Origin: an uncultured Hyphomonadaceae bacterium
GTDB taxonomy: Bacteria > Pseudomonadota > Alphaproteobacteria > Caulobacterales > Hyphomonadaceae
Length of the DNA: 64,000 nt
Assembly: GCA_913057945.1 (NCBI GenBank)
Contig: CAJXOF010000010.1
Coordinates: forward strand, 78,109-142,108
Direction of reading: 5' to 3'
Made by a program: the position numbers and the translations under genes. Below the pieces are notes generated by a model. The model searched no databases, was not told the DNA's origin, and saw only the letters and a list, made by a program, of their open reading frames with translations. Below are positions 9,263 through 17,019 of the stretch, piece after piece; position 1 is the stretch's first letter; every line of letters starts with the position of its first letter.

Positions 9263-9616
9263 GTCATATCTCTTGGTCCCGGCATGGTAGGCCGACAACA
9301 TCCTTGGCTGCGAGGTAGACTAGGCGAGAGGCAGGATGCCAACATCAAACCAAGCTCTTGGAATGTGGCTGGCCCATCAGTTTCATTTAGACTCACACCC
9401 GATTTTTCCCCACACGTCGCCTATCATTAAATCCCACATTGTGGCACTCACAGTATTATATTGGAAAATGCGAGCACTCTCAATATTTGTAAAGACCCAT
9501 AGCCCCCCGACCTCTAATTAAAAAATCAAGAAAGAAAAAATGTTCGAACCCCCACTCTAATCGTTTCAAAGCACTAGAGATCTCTCGCAACTGAAACCAA
9601 CCAGAAACAGATAGGA
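9263..9616. other. AT-rich intergenic region at right edge of the rhamnose/pectin locus
   Basis: No gene is seen. The stretch is much richer in A and T than its surroundings, especially 9420-9550, and should hold the promoter of the leftward GH28 gene. Around 9543-9552 the sequence TCGAACCCCC matches the T-arm of the tRNA-Thr at 34.8 kb, but the similarity stops there and no tRNA can be folded. No operator or terminator could be defined with confidence. Confidence 0.5.
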
Positions 9617-10226
9617 AATTCCGGCAGTTGCGCGCCAGTCAGCTATGAAGAATTGCAACAATTCCGTCTGAAAGAGGGAAAGGGCGGCAAGAATGCTGCC
9701 CTGACCCAAGAGCAGATTCCGACCTTCAGGGAGGCGATGGAAAGCGCCAGGGGTGAAGTGCTGGTGAATCTCGACGCTAAGGCAGATGTCTATGAGGATG
9801 CGTTTGACGTTTTGAAAACGACCGGAACAATTGACCAGATCGTGATGAAGAAGTGGATGGCCCCCGAGGATAGTCCGATTGGCGCGGTTGCGCCGTTCAA
9901 TCAGGTCATGGCGATGCCGGTCTTGTCTGAGGAAACTGCCCCGGATCTCGACAGCTTTGCAAAGCAGTTCTCGGCGCCCCCCCTCGCCATTGAATTCATC
10001 GTCTCGTCGCTGGATTCCGCCCGGCACGCCGGGCTGAAAGCGCAGGAGAGCCAATCAAGGACGTGGATCAACACGCTCGCCGACTGGCTGTCAGCCGGAC
10101 TGACCGACGTTCAGGCGATGACAGACCGGATTCCGTCTGGGGCTCTACATAGACCTCGGATTCACCATGATTCAAACTGATGAACCCGAATTGCTGATCC
10201 GCTACGTTAGCGCGAGACAGGAGTGA
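9617..10226 (+). pseudogene. Remnant of glycerophosphodiester phosphodiesterase
   Basis: Decayed GDPD gene. In one frame from about 9617 it reads SYEELQQFRLKEGKGG, LTQEQIPTFREAMESARGEV, NLDAKADVYEDAFDVL and TGTIDQIVMKKW, which is the middle and C-terminal half of the phosphodiesterase TIM barrel. The N-terminal third, with the first catalytic His and Glu, is absent. Near 10135-10145 the frame breaks at least twice: VWG is in a second frame and LYIDLGFTMIQTDEPELLIRYV, the usual family C-terminus, in a third, ending at TGA 10224-10226. The intact enzyme would release glycerol 3-phosphate from glycerophosphodiesters. Truncation plus frameshifts make activity impossible. Confidence 0.85.
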
Positions 10227-10363
10227 AAGAGCGCTATCAGACGAATGCGGACCAGTTCCTCATCTATGGACTAGTTGACGGGGTAACGCATCGAGCCGAC
10301 CCTTATAGTAATTACCACTATAGCTTGCATGTATGGCGGCCCGGGGGTCCGCATAAGCAGTAA
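10223..10363 (+). pseudogene. 46-codon ORF, probable remnant of a gene following the GDPD remnant
   Basis: GTG at 10223 overlaps the stop of the GDPD remnant by four bases and opens a 46-residue frame containing ADQFLIYGLVDGVTHRADPY and SLHVWRPGGP. The composition looks like real protein (aromatic-rich, balanced) rather than random frame, and the overlap resembles the coupled starts elsewhere in the window. I do not recognise the family. Given the decayed neighbour, the tail of a second broken gene is the likeliest reading; a small intact protein is possible. Confidence 0.35.
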
Positions 10364-10446
10364 GAAATTGTACAGCTTTCCGCAGGCAAATGAACGGCAA
10401 AGCGTCGCATCAGCTGACGGATTGCAACCGCCAAAGAGAGCGCGTC

Positions 10447-12738
10447 ATGAAATCATACCCCAGGCGTCTGACGTCTTATGCCCCCCAGTCCTTGCGCAGC
10501 AAGATTATTCTGCTTGCTTGCGGCGTGTCCCTGGTGACGTCACTTGCGCTGGGCGTCCTCCTTGTTTTACGAACCACCTCCCTCTCGCATGACATGGCCG
10601 TGGAAAATGTGGCTCATGAAACCCAGTTGGTTGCTCTGGAATTCAAGCGCGCCTATGACGAGATGATCAATGATGCCTTTGTTGTCTCACGCACGCCCCC
10701 CATCCAGGGCATGCTGCGAAGTGCGGCCAACAACCAGATCGATCCGCTGGACAGGTCGACGACGGATCAGTGGCGCCAGCGCCTGGAAGACATCTTTGTA
10801 TCAATGATGCGTGAACGGACCACCTACACGCAAATGCGATATATAGGTCTCGACAACAAAGGCAGAGAGCTCGTACGCGTCAACCGGTCCTCCAATGGGT
10901 GGGAGCGGGTCGCGGAGTCACGCCTGCAAGCCAAGTCGGAGGAAGACTATTTCCAGAAAGCGCTGACCCTCTCGCGGGGTGAGGCCTATTTCTCGAATGT
11001 TACCTACAATCGCGAATTTGGAACGCTTGACAGCGATCTCGTCCCCACCCTGCGCGCCATAGTGCCGATCTTTGATTCCAAGGGCAAAATATTCGGCATG
11101 GTAGTGATCAACGCCGATTACAGCGCCATGCTCCGAGAACGGTTTGACGTCATACAATTGAAACGCAATATCATCGTTTCCAATGAAGCCGGCGATTATA
11201 TGGAGCAGCATGCGGACGGATCGGTCGCAGCATTTCAGTATAATACGGAAGGGTCGAGCGATCGCGCACAATTGCTCGCAGCGCTTCGCCCAAAGCGCGA
11301 AGATCATGATTCGGCATGGCTGCAGAACACAGAAAATGATCTGATCTATTCGGCAAGACTACCGATAAGCCAGCGCCTGGATGATTCTCACCTGATCATA
11401 TCTATCCGTGTCCCACATAGCGAGTTGATGACGGGCGTAATGCGCATCCGGAACGAAGGGGCCTTGCTTGCCTTGTTGCTGATCGGAGTGTCACTCGGCG
11501 GGGCTGCCTGGGCATCAACACGGCTGACCGCACCCTTGCTGGCGATGACCACATCCATCCGGCAAGCGAGATTGTCTGGCGGCGTACCCGCGCTGGCGAT
11601 CGAGCGCGCTGACGAAATCGGAGAGCTGGCGGGAGCATTTCAGGGATTGGCGCAAGACCTGAAAGGGGCCGAAGCGCGGGTTCGGGCCATTTTTGACAAT
11701 GTGCTTGATGGCATATTTTCAACCGACGAACAGGGAATGATCCAGGATTTCAGTCCGTCTTCCGAGCGAATATTCGGCGCCTCTCATGAGGACATCACCG
11801 GACGGAACATTGGGTTGCTGATGCCGGAATCGATTCTTACCGACTATGAACCGTTTTTGAGTTCGGATCATAAACCCTCCCCTGGCATTGTGGTCGGGGT
11901 CACCCGTGAATCGGAAGGCCGCCGCCTGGATGGCTCCACCTTCCCCATGGAGATCTCGCTGAGCAAGGTCGATGCCGGAGGTCAGGTCATGTTCATCGGA
12001 ATCGTCCGGGATATTACAGAGCGCAAACAGATGGAGACTCTCAAGAGTGAGTTCGTCTCTACCGTGAACCATGAGCTGCGAACTCCCCTGACCTCGATCC
12101 AGGCCTCGCTTGGCATTTTGCAAAAACTGCTACGCGGAAAAGTCGGACCCAAGGAAGAGCGCCTGCTGGACATTTCCCTACTGAGCACTGAGAGACTGGG
12201 GCGCCTGGTCAATGACATTCTGGATGTCGAGAAAATCGCTGCAGGGAAAATGGAGTTCTATCCCGAGGTCTGTGACATGAAGGGGTTGGTGACGGACATT
12301 GTGGAGCGTCACCAGAGTCTGGCGGAGAAATATGGTGTCACCTTCCAGCTGAAGGCAGATATTCCGGTAACCTACAGTCTGGTGGATCCCTCCCGTTTCA
12401 ATCAGGCACTCGTCAATCTTCTCTCCAACGCAGCCAAATTTTCGCCGGACGGTGAAGCCGTCATCATTGAGATCATGGAACAGGCAAATGACCGGATCCA
12501 GATATCGGTGTCTGACAAGGGGCCCGGCATTCCGGCCTCGTTTCGGGACAAGATATTCCAGAGGTTTGCCCAAGCTGACGGGTCAGCCACCCGTATGGCC
12601 GGTGGGTCCGGCCTGGGCCTGAACATAACTAAATCAATTGTGGAATCCCTAGGCGGAGAAATTACTTATGATAGCGTGGAGGGCCACGGTGCCACTTTCA
12701 GGTTGAACTTTCCTACGTGCACACCTTCGACGAAATAA
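10447..12738 (+). CDS. Membrane-bound PAS sensor histidine kinase
   Basis: A 763-aa hybridless sensor kinase. Segment order: TM1 about 18-42; a periplasmic double-Cache-like sensor about 43-335; TM2 about 338-357; HAMP about 355-408 (IERADEIGELAGAFQGL); PAS/PAC about 408-526, with GRRLDGSTFPMEISLS typical of FixL-like PAS; HisKA with phospho-acceptor His542 in VNHELRTPLTS; then HATPase with N box NLLSNAAKF, DKGPGIP and GGSGLGLNI. The ATG at 10447 has AAAGAGAG upstream; an earlier in-frame ATG at 10390 would prepend 19 residues. The response regulator starts 11 bases after its stop, so the two form a kinase-regulator pair. The signal sensed is not deducible. Confidence 0.9.
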   Translation: MKSYPRRLTSYAPQSLRSKIILLACGVSLVTSLALGVLLVLRTTSLSHDMAVENVAHETQLVALEFKRAYDEMINDAFVVSRTPPIQGMLRSAANNQIDPLDRSTTDQWRQRLEDIFVSMMRERTTYTQMRYIGLDNKGRELVRVNRSSNGWERVAESRLQAKSEEDYFQKALTLSRGEAYFSNVTYNREFGTLDSDLVPTLRAIVPIFDSKGKIFGMVVINADYSAMLRERFDVIQLKRNIIVSNEAGDYMEQHADGSVAAFQYNTEGSSDRAQLLAALRPKREDHDSAWLQNTENDLIYSARLPISQRLDDSHLIISIRVPHSELMTGVMRIRNEGALLALLLIGVSLGGAAWASTRLTAPLLAMTTSIRQARLSGGVPALAIERADEIGELAGAFQGLAQDLKGAEARVRAIFDNVLDGIFSTDEQGMIQDFSPSSERIFGASHEDITGRNIGLLMPESILTDYEPFLSSDHKPSPGIVVGVTRESEGRRLDGSTFPMEISLSKVDAGGQVMFIGIVRDITERKQMETLKSEFVSTVNHELRTPLTSIQASLGILQKLLRGKVGPKEERLLDISLLSTERLGRLVNDILDVEKIAAGKMEFYPEVCDMKGLVTDIVERHQSLAEKYGVTFQLKADIPVTYSLVDPSRFNQALVNLLSNAAKFSPDGEAVIIEIMEQANDRIQISVSDKGPGIPASFRDKIFQRFAQADGSATRMAGGSGLGLNITKSIVESLGGEITYDSVEGHGATFRLNFPTCTPSTK

Positions 12739-12749
12739 GGAGACGGCAG

Positions 12750-13145
12750 ATGGCAAAGGGCCTGAACAAGATATTATTTGTTGAAGACGATCCGATGGTC
12801 GCAGAACTGGCGGTCATGGCACTAGAGGAGTTTGGCGGATTGGAGCTGAATCACTGCATAAGCGGCGCAGACGCCGTGGCGCAATTTCATGATTTTGCTC
12901 CCGATATGTTGCTGCTTGACGTCATGATGCCGGAAATGGATGGCCCCGAAACACTTCGTCGTATCCGCGCGCTTCCCAATGGTGCAGCGGTTCCAGCCGT
13001 CTTCATGACAGCGAAATCCCAAGCCCATGAGCAGGAAGCCTATCTTCAGCTTGGCGCCATCGGGGTTATTCCCAAGCCCTTCGATCCCCTGACCTTGTCA
13101 GATAAGCTGGTTGAATATTGGCAACAGGATTCCTCGGCAGACTAG
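12750..13145 (+). CDS. Single-domain response regulator paired with the histidine kinase
   Basis: A 131-aa CheY-like receiver without an output domain. The acidic pair is at 13-14 (VEDD), the phospho-acceptor Asp57 in LLLDVMMPEMDG, the conserved Thr in FMTAKS and Lys109 in PKPFDP. ATG at 12750 follows AAGGAG. It lies 11 bases downstream of the kinase gene, with which it is surely co-transcribed. With no DNA-binding or enzymatic domain, it must act through protein contacts or pass phosphate on. The gene for a GGDEF protein faces it from the other side and is a plausible but unproven functional partner. Confidence 0.9.
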   Translation: MAKGLNKILFVEDDPMVAELAVMALEEFGGLELNHCISGADAVAQFHDFAPDMLLLDVMMPEMDGPETLRRIRALPNGAAVPAVFMTAKSQAHEQEAYLQLGAIGVIPKPFDPLTLSDKLVEYWQQDSSAD

Positions 13146-13280
13146 GAAGAGTTACCGGACGCTCATTAATTGCTGAGGACTAGGGCAAGGTACGTATCGT
13201 GAAGCAACTGCGAGATTGCCCATCCCAGCCAGGTCCCGATATTTTTACTCAGATTCAGAAGGCGCAGGCCCCTGCAAGGA

Positions 13281-14372
13281 TCAAATGAACTCGACGTCCA
13301 GATGCGTCCGGGTTCTCGACACCACTTTGCAGGAAACTGTGAGCTTATCGGACCGAATAAGCAGGTGAAACGCATCTGGGACATTCATGGTTGTCACAAG
13401 GTCCAGGCCTGCTCCCGTCTGTCCCAGCGAACGAACCGTACAATCGATCGAGGCATGCGTACCTGAAAAGGCGATCTGACCGGCCTTAAGCACCCTCCGC
13501 CTGACGACCCTGTCCACGCGGTCGCCTGCGCCCCAGACCATGCAGCGATTTCGGCCAGTTTGCTTTGCCTGATACATCGCCGTATCCGCGCGGGCCAGCA
13601 AAGTGGACAGGTCGTAGGTTCGGTCTGACTGGGTGGCCACGCCAAAACTCGAGGTGACGGCCACCGTCGAATCCTTGAAGTTGAAACGCATCGCGCCGAT
13701 GGCCGTGCGGAGTTTCTCGGCCACCATGACCGCGTTTTTTTCATCCGTTTCTGGAAGCAGGATGGCAAATTCCTCTCCTCCGAGACGACCGAAGACGTCG
13801 CTTTGGCGAAGATATGTGCGACACGTTTCCGCGAGCGCCTTCAAGACCTTGTCACCCGCATGGTGACCATAGGAATCATTGATGGATTTAAAGTGATCGA
13901 CGTCGAAATACACCAAGGTGAGCGGGTGCCGGTGCCGGGTACAGAGTTGGGTCAGCCGCTCGGCCTCATTCTCGAAAGCCCGGCGCGTGAGCAAACCGGT
14001 TAGTCCGTCACTCAGGGCCAGCCGTCTCAATTCATAGAAATCCGTTACCACCCGCGCCACATCTTCCAGCGCTTGCAGCTGACTGGGGGGCAAGTCTCGC
14101 TCGGAGGAATCGAGCGCCGATATCGTTCCGATGATCTCATCGTTCACCGAATGAATTGGCACGCCCGCGTAGAATTTGACGTCACTGTAAATCTCATCGG
14201 GATCAAGACCTGTCGACGCTTTCAGCCATCTCTGCTCCCCGTCGGTGACCATGATCGTGGTGGATTCAACACCCAACATATTACGAAGCAGCGAAACGAT
14301 GTTCTCGAAGAATTCATCAGCCGGCGCGTAGAGCGTTTGACGCTCCGAGTGGGAGGGAGGCAAAGGCTCCAT
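13281..14372 (-). CDS. Diguanylate cyclase with shortened GAF and C-terminal PilZ-like domain
   Basis: A 363-aa cytoplasmic protein. Residues about 18-115 are a GAF domain that lacks the usual middle: it passes from WLKASTGLDPDE straight to DVKFYAGVPI, without the SFCAHAI...DPRF segment of relatives. A full GGDEF domain follows (DGLTGLLTRRAF at 122; GGEEF active site 198-202), with an inhibitory RxxD site at 189-192 (RQSD). Residues about 291-363 resemble a PilZ c-di-GMP-binding domain (RRRVLKAG; degenerate second motif). It should make c-di-GMP with product feedback. ATG 14372 is chosen; an in-frame GTG at 14390 is possible and neither has a good RBS. Confidence 0.85.
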   Translation of the reverse strand: MEPLPPSHSERQTLYAPADEFFENIVSLLRNMLGVESTTIMVTDGEQRWLKASTGLDPDEIYSDVKFYAGVPIHSVNDEIIGTISALDSSERDLPPSQLQALEDVARVVTDFYELRRLALSDGLTGLLTRRAFENEAERLTQLCTRHRHPLTLVYFDVDHFKSINDSYGHHAGDKVLKALAETCRTYLRQSDVFGRLGGEEFAILLPETDEKNAVMVAEKLRTAIGAMRFNFKDSTVAVTSSFGVATQSDRTYDLSTLLARADTAMYQAKQTGRNRCMVWGAGDRVDRVVRRRVLKAGQIAFSGTHASIDCTVRSLGQTGAGLDLVTTMNVPDAFHLLIRSDKLTVSCKVVSRTRTHLDVEFI

Positions 14373-14791
14373 AACTTTAGAAAACCACACTGGGTTGAGT
14401 TAACAAGAACACGCTTGCCGAACCGGATTGAGTAATCATTACCATTCAGCCCACGCAATGTGCTGACCACCCTGCGATCTCAGTCACACCGCACGATACC
14501 TGTATAAGTACGGACTACGCGGCAAAACGGTTCCATATACGACTGCAAATAAGGCGTTCCTCACAAGACCAAGACTTCCAAATCGCTGCGCCAAACCGAC
14601 GCCGCCAGCGTGGTTGTGGGCGCTACACCAAAAGATGCCGGCCCATTTCTGACATGCGCACAATTGATCGCGGCAAAATGCCTGAGCTTTAAGGATGGTT
14701 TAAGTTGATGCGTCGATTTGGGTCATTCCGTAAACCATATATCAGCCAAAGTTCGGCATGATTGAGCTTAAGGCGAAGTAGGATAAGTACC
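14373..14791. other. Intergenic region between divergent GGDEF and response-regulator genes
   Basis: About 420 bases without a convincing gene. It must hold the promoters of the leftward GGDEF gene and the rightward response regulator. On the minus strand GGAAC (14534-14530) is followed after 17 bases by CGTA (14512-14509), one base away from an EcfG-type promoter for the GGDEF gene. No clear promoter was recognised for the regulator apart from its RBS AGGATAA. Confidence 0.45.
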
Positions 14792-15199
14792 ATGGCAATA
14801 GATAGAATTCTTGTCGTTGACGATGACCGCATGTTGAGGACTCTTCTCGTGCACAAACTCTCGCGTCTGGGCTGCCGGATCGATCAGGCCGAGAATGGCC
14901 GCGGTGCACTCGAGCGCGTTAAAAGTGACCCGCCGGGCTTGATTATCCTCGATGCCATGATGCCCGTCATGGATGGTCACGAAACGCTACGCCAGCTGAA
15001 ATCCGATCCTGAAACAGCTCACATTCCGGTCTTCATGCTCACCGCACGTCGGGGCGAAACTGACATGGAAGACGCGCTTCAGCTCGGCGCTGCAGACTAT
15101 GTGTCAAAGCCGTTCAACCCGGATGACCTCGTCGTACGGATCGCGCGTTTCGTACTTGCGCAGTTTGACGAAAAGCCTCAGGCGCAGAATATCGGCTGA
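14792..15199 (+). CDS. Single-domain response regulator, CheY/DivK-like
   Basis: A 135-aa receiver with VVDDD at 8-12, phospho-acceptor Asp54 in IILDAMMPVMDG, Thr in MLTARR and Lys106 in SKPFNP. There is no output domain. The receiver resembles those found in front of GGDEF or adenylate-cyclase domains, here standing alone. ATG at 14792 follows AGGATAA; an in-frame upstream start at 14762 lacks an RBS. It is monocistronic, divergent from the GGDEF gene and followed by almost 500 bases without a gene. Its kinase is not adjacent; the PAS kinase 2 kb upstream is a candidate. Confidence 0.87.
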   Translation: MAIDRILVVDDDRMLRTLLVHKLSRLGCRIDQAENGRGALERVKSDPPGLIILDAMMPVMDGHETLRQLKSDPETAHIPVFMLTARRGETDMEDALQLGAADYVSKPFNPDDLVVRIARFVLAQFDEKPQAQNIG

Positions 15200-15685
15200 T
15201 TAACCGCCTGGTCCATATTCAAATTTCCCTTTCATGTCGCACGGTCAATAGTACGACACTGGCACCTGTATGCGGACCGGGGTATCAGACACGCTTTCAA
15301 CGCTTGCGCCTCAGATGCTCAAACAGCCCCGAAAATCCGGCAGGTGGTATTGCGCCGCCACATGATTTCCTTTGAATCCCTCACATCTACAAATCCTTGT
15401 GTACCTGACGCATAGATCCACAATGCGGTCTCAAGTTCTCACAAGGCCGCTCCTGGGTATTCCCTGCTTTTTCGGGTCTGGCGCCCGGCAGTTCATGAAT
15501 GGCGTCCAGGCCGACAGTCTGCTCATGCCAGAACCACTCGTTGTATGACGTGGATCCATATGTCTTCCTTGCGCTATAGCAGACGCCTGCATCATCGGAT
15601 GGCAAGCGATGCGTCAGGAACCAAATCTCATGGTTGAGAGTTGAAACCTATAGCATCCGCAATCGAGATAAGATGGAGGTTCGTG
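15200..15685. other. Non-coding stretch before the glycosyltransferase cluster
   Basis: About 490 bases with no supported gene. A 72-codon reverse ORF (15387-15605) has no RBS or recognisable content and is not called. The right end holds the EcfG-like promoter match at 15617-15642 described separately. The rest may be leader or spacer sequence; no terminator hairpin for the upstream regulator was clear. Confidence 0.45.
15617..15642 (+). promoter_or_regulatory. EcfG-like general-stress promoter of the glycosyltransferase cluster
   Basis: GGAAC at 15617-15621 and AGTT at 15639-15642 with 17 bases between. The alphaproteobacterial general stress sigma factor EcfG recognises GGAAC-N16/17-cGTT, so this differs only at the weak first base of the -10. 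It lies about 45 bases before the start of the first gene of the cluster, a proper promoter distance. Confidence 0.6.
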
Positions 15686-15991
15686 ATGTCCGACCCGCAA
15701 GACCATTTCGAGCCTTACTTTGAAGAATTGCAGGATCACTGGTCGGGGAATGACCAAATTACACACGTAGTTTACGAGATGGCGGGCCGTGTCAGTAAGG
15801 TAAAAGTGAAGGCACATTTGCAGGCGTCGCTGGCAAGCATTCGCAAGCACAAGGTCTCCGCCAGAACACTGGATAAATCAGAGGCTGCCGACAAGCGCGC
15901 CGAAATCACCAGGGACATATATGCTTGTGATCACATGTCTGCGCTCGCCGAGCACAGCCGCAACCTGGATGCGCTTGAGAGGACTTCGTGA
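15686..15991 (+). CDS. Unknown small charged protein at head of the glycosyltransferase cluster
   Basis: A 101-aa soluble protein, charged and probably helical (SKVKVKAHLQASLASIRKHK in the middle; KSEAADKRAEITRDIY later), with no signal peptide, membrane segment or domain I recognise. ATG 15686 follows GGAGG at good spacing. Its stop overlaps the GTG start of the glycosyltransferase by four bases, so it is co-translated with the cluster and probably works with it. It is the first gene behind the EcfG-like promoter. It could be a small partner or regulator; no function can be stated. Confidence 0.7.
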   Translation: MSDPQDHFEPYFEELQDHWSGNDQITHVVYEMAGRVSKVKVKAHLQASLASIRKHKVSARTLDKSEAADKRAEITRDIYACDHMSALAEHSRNLDALERTS

Positions 15992-17019
15992 ATTCGTCCT
16001 CGTTCGGCCCGATCGCCATTGGCATTCCTGTCCGAAATGAAGCCCGGCGGCTCACTCGCCTGCTGGACGCCCTCGCGGAGCAGACACTCGGACCCAATGC
16101 CTTTACCGCGTGCTTCCTGCTTGATGGGTGTACGGATGAAAGCCTCACAATTCTATCGGACCGCGCAGGGGGCTTACCTTTCCAAATGCATGTGGAAACC
16201 CTTCCCCGCAGTGCGCCCAATGCGGGTCGCGCGCGTTCTGCGGCGATGCGGCTTTGCCTGTCACGGCTGGGTCAGGCTGAGGAGGCACTCTTGCTCACAA
16301 CAGACGCGGATTCTGTACCCGCACATGATTGGGTGGAAATGAATTGCCGGTCCCTGCAGACTGTCGATCTTGTAGCTGGCCATATAATTCGCAAGGGACG
16401 ACGCGCCGGGACTTGGCGCACACGTCTGGAAGATTATCAATTTGAGCTACACCGTTTCCGGCGCACGCTCGACCCCATCAACCATGATCCTGCTCCAAGC
16501 CATCCCTCTCTCGGCGGCGCCAGTCTCGCATTTCGCGCTTCAGTCTATCGGGAGCTCGGCGGTTTTCTCGATCTTGCGCACGGCGAAGACACAGCGCTCG
16601 CCGAAACAGCAAGGCGACAGAATTATCTGGTGAGGCAAGATGGGCGCGTTAGGGTCCTGACGTCAGGCCGCACGATAGGACGCGCGCCAGACGGGCTTGC
16701 CCATGAACTCAGGTCGCAACTCCCACATAAAGCGCCGCCCAATGTACCAAATCCTGTCCGATTGGCGCAGCACTACCGAAAACAGGCCGCCTTGCGCTAC
16801 GCCTTTGAAGCAAATTGTATGAGTCCCGTGGCGCAACAGTTTAATTTGTGTCCGGATCATCTAAACCAAGCCGCAACAATCGTCAGGACCAGCGATGCCT
16901 TTGTCGAAACGATAGCGCCCCTCAATGCCGCAGACCAGAACGATGTTATCCCCCTGCCGCAGGCCGAACGCGTCCTGAGTGCACTTTGGGCCAAGGATGC
17001 AGATCGGGCTGTCGCTTGA
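15988..17019 (+). CDS. GT2-family glycosyltransferase
   Basis: A 343-aa GT-A fold transferase. IAIGIPVRNEARRL (9-22) is the nucleotide-sugar-binding start of GT2, TTDADS at 104-109 gives the metal-binding DxD, and LGGASLAFRASVYRELGGF followed by GEDTAL is the acceptor-side ED motif. No membrane segments, so it is cytoplasmic and not a polymer synthase like NodC. It would transfer a sugar to a small or lipid acceptor. The GTG start overlaps the unknown gene upstream, and the stop overlaps the next start (TGATG). The C-terminal ~100 residues are less typical and may contact partners. Donor and acceptor are unknown. Confidence 0.85.
   Translation: MNSSSFGPIAIGIPVRNEARRLTRLLDALAEQTLGPNAFTACFLLDGCTDESLTILSDRAGGLPFQMHVETLPRSAPNAGRARSAAMRLCLSRLGQAEEALLLTTDADSVPAHDWVEMNCRSLQTVDLVAGHIIRKGRRAGTWRTRLEDYQFELHRFRRTLDPINHDPAPSHPSLGGASLAFRASVYRELGGFLDLAHGEDTALAETARRQNYLVRQDGRVRVLTSGRTIGRAPDGLAHELRSQLPHKAPPNVPNPVRLAQHYRKQAALRYAFEANCMSPVAQQFNLCPDHLNQAATIVRTSDAFVETIAPLNAADQNDVIPLPQAERVLSALWAKDADRAVA

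Noticed and set aside
9535..9565. tRNA-like fragment TTCGAACCCCC
   Set aside because: Only a 10-base T-arm match; flanks do not pair and no acceptor or anticodon arm exists. Kept only as a weak att idea.
15387..15605. 72-codon reverse ORF in the gap before the glycosyltransferase cluster
   Set aside because: No RBS, no domain, composition like non-coding DNA, and no partner gene.
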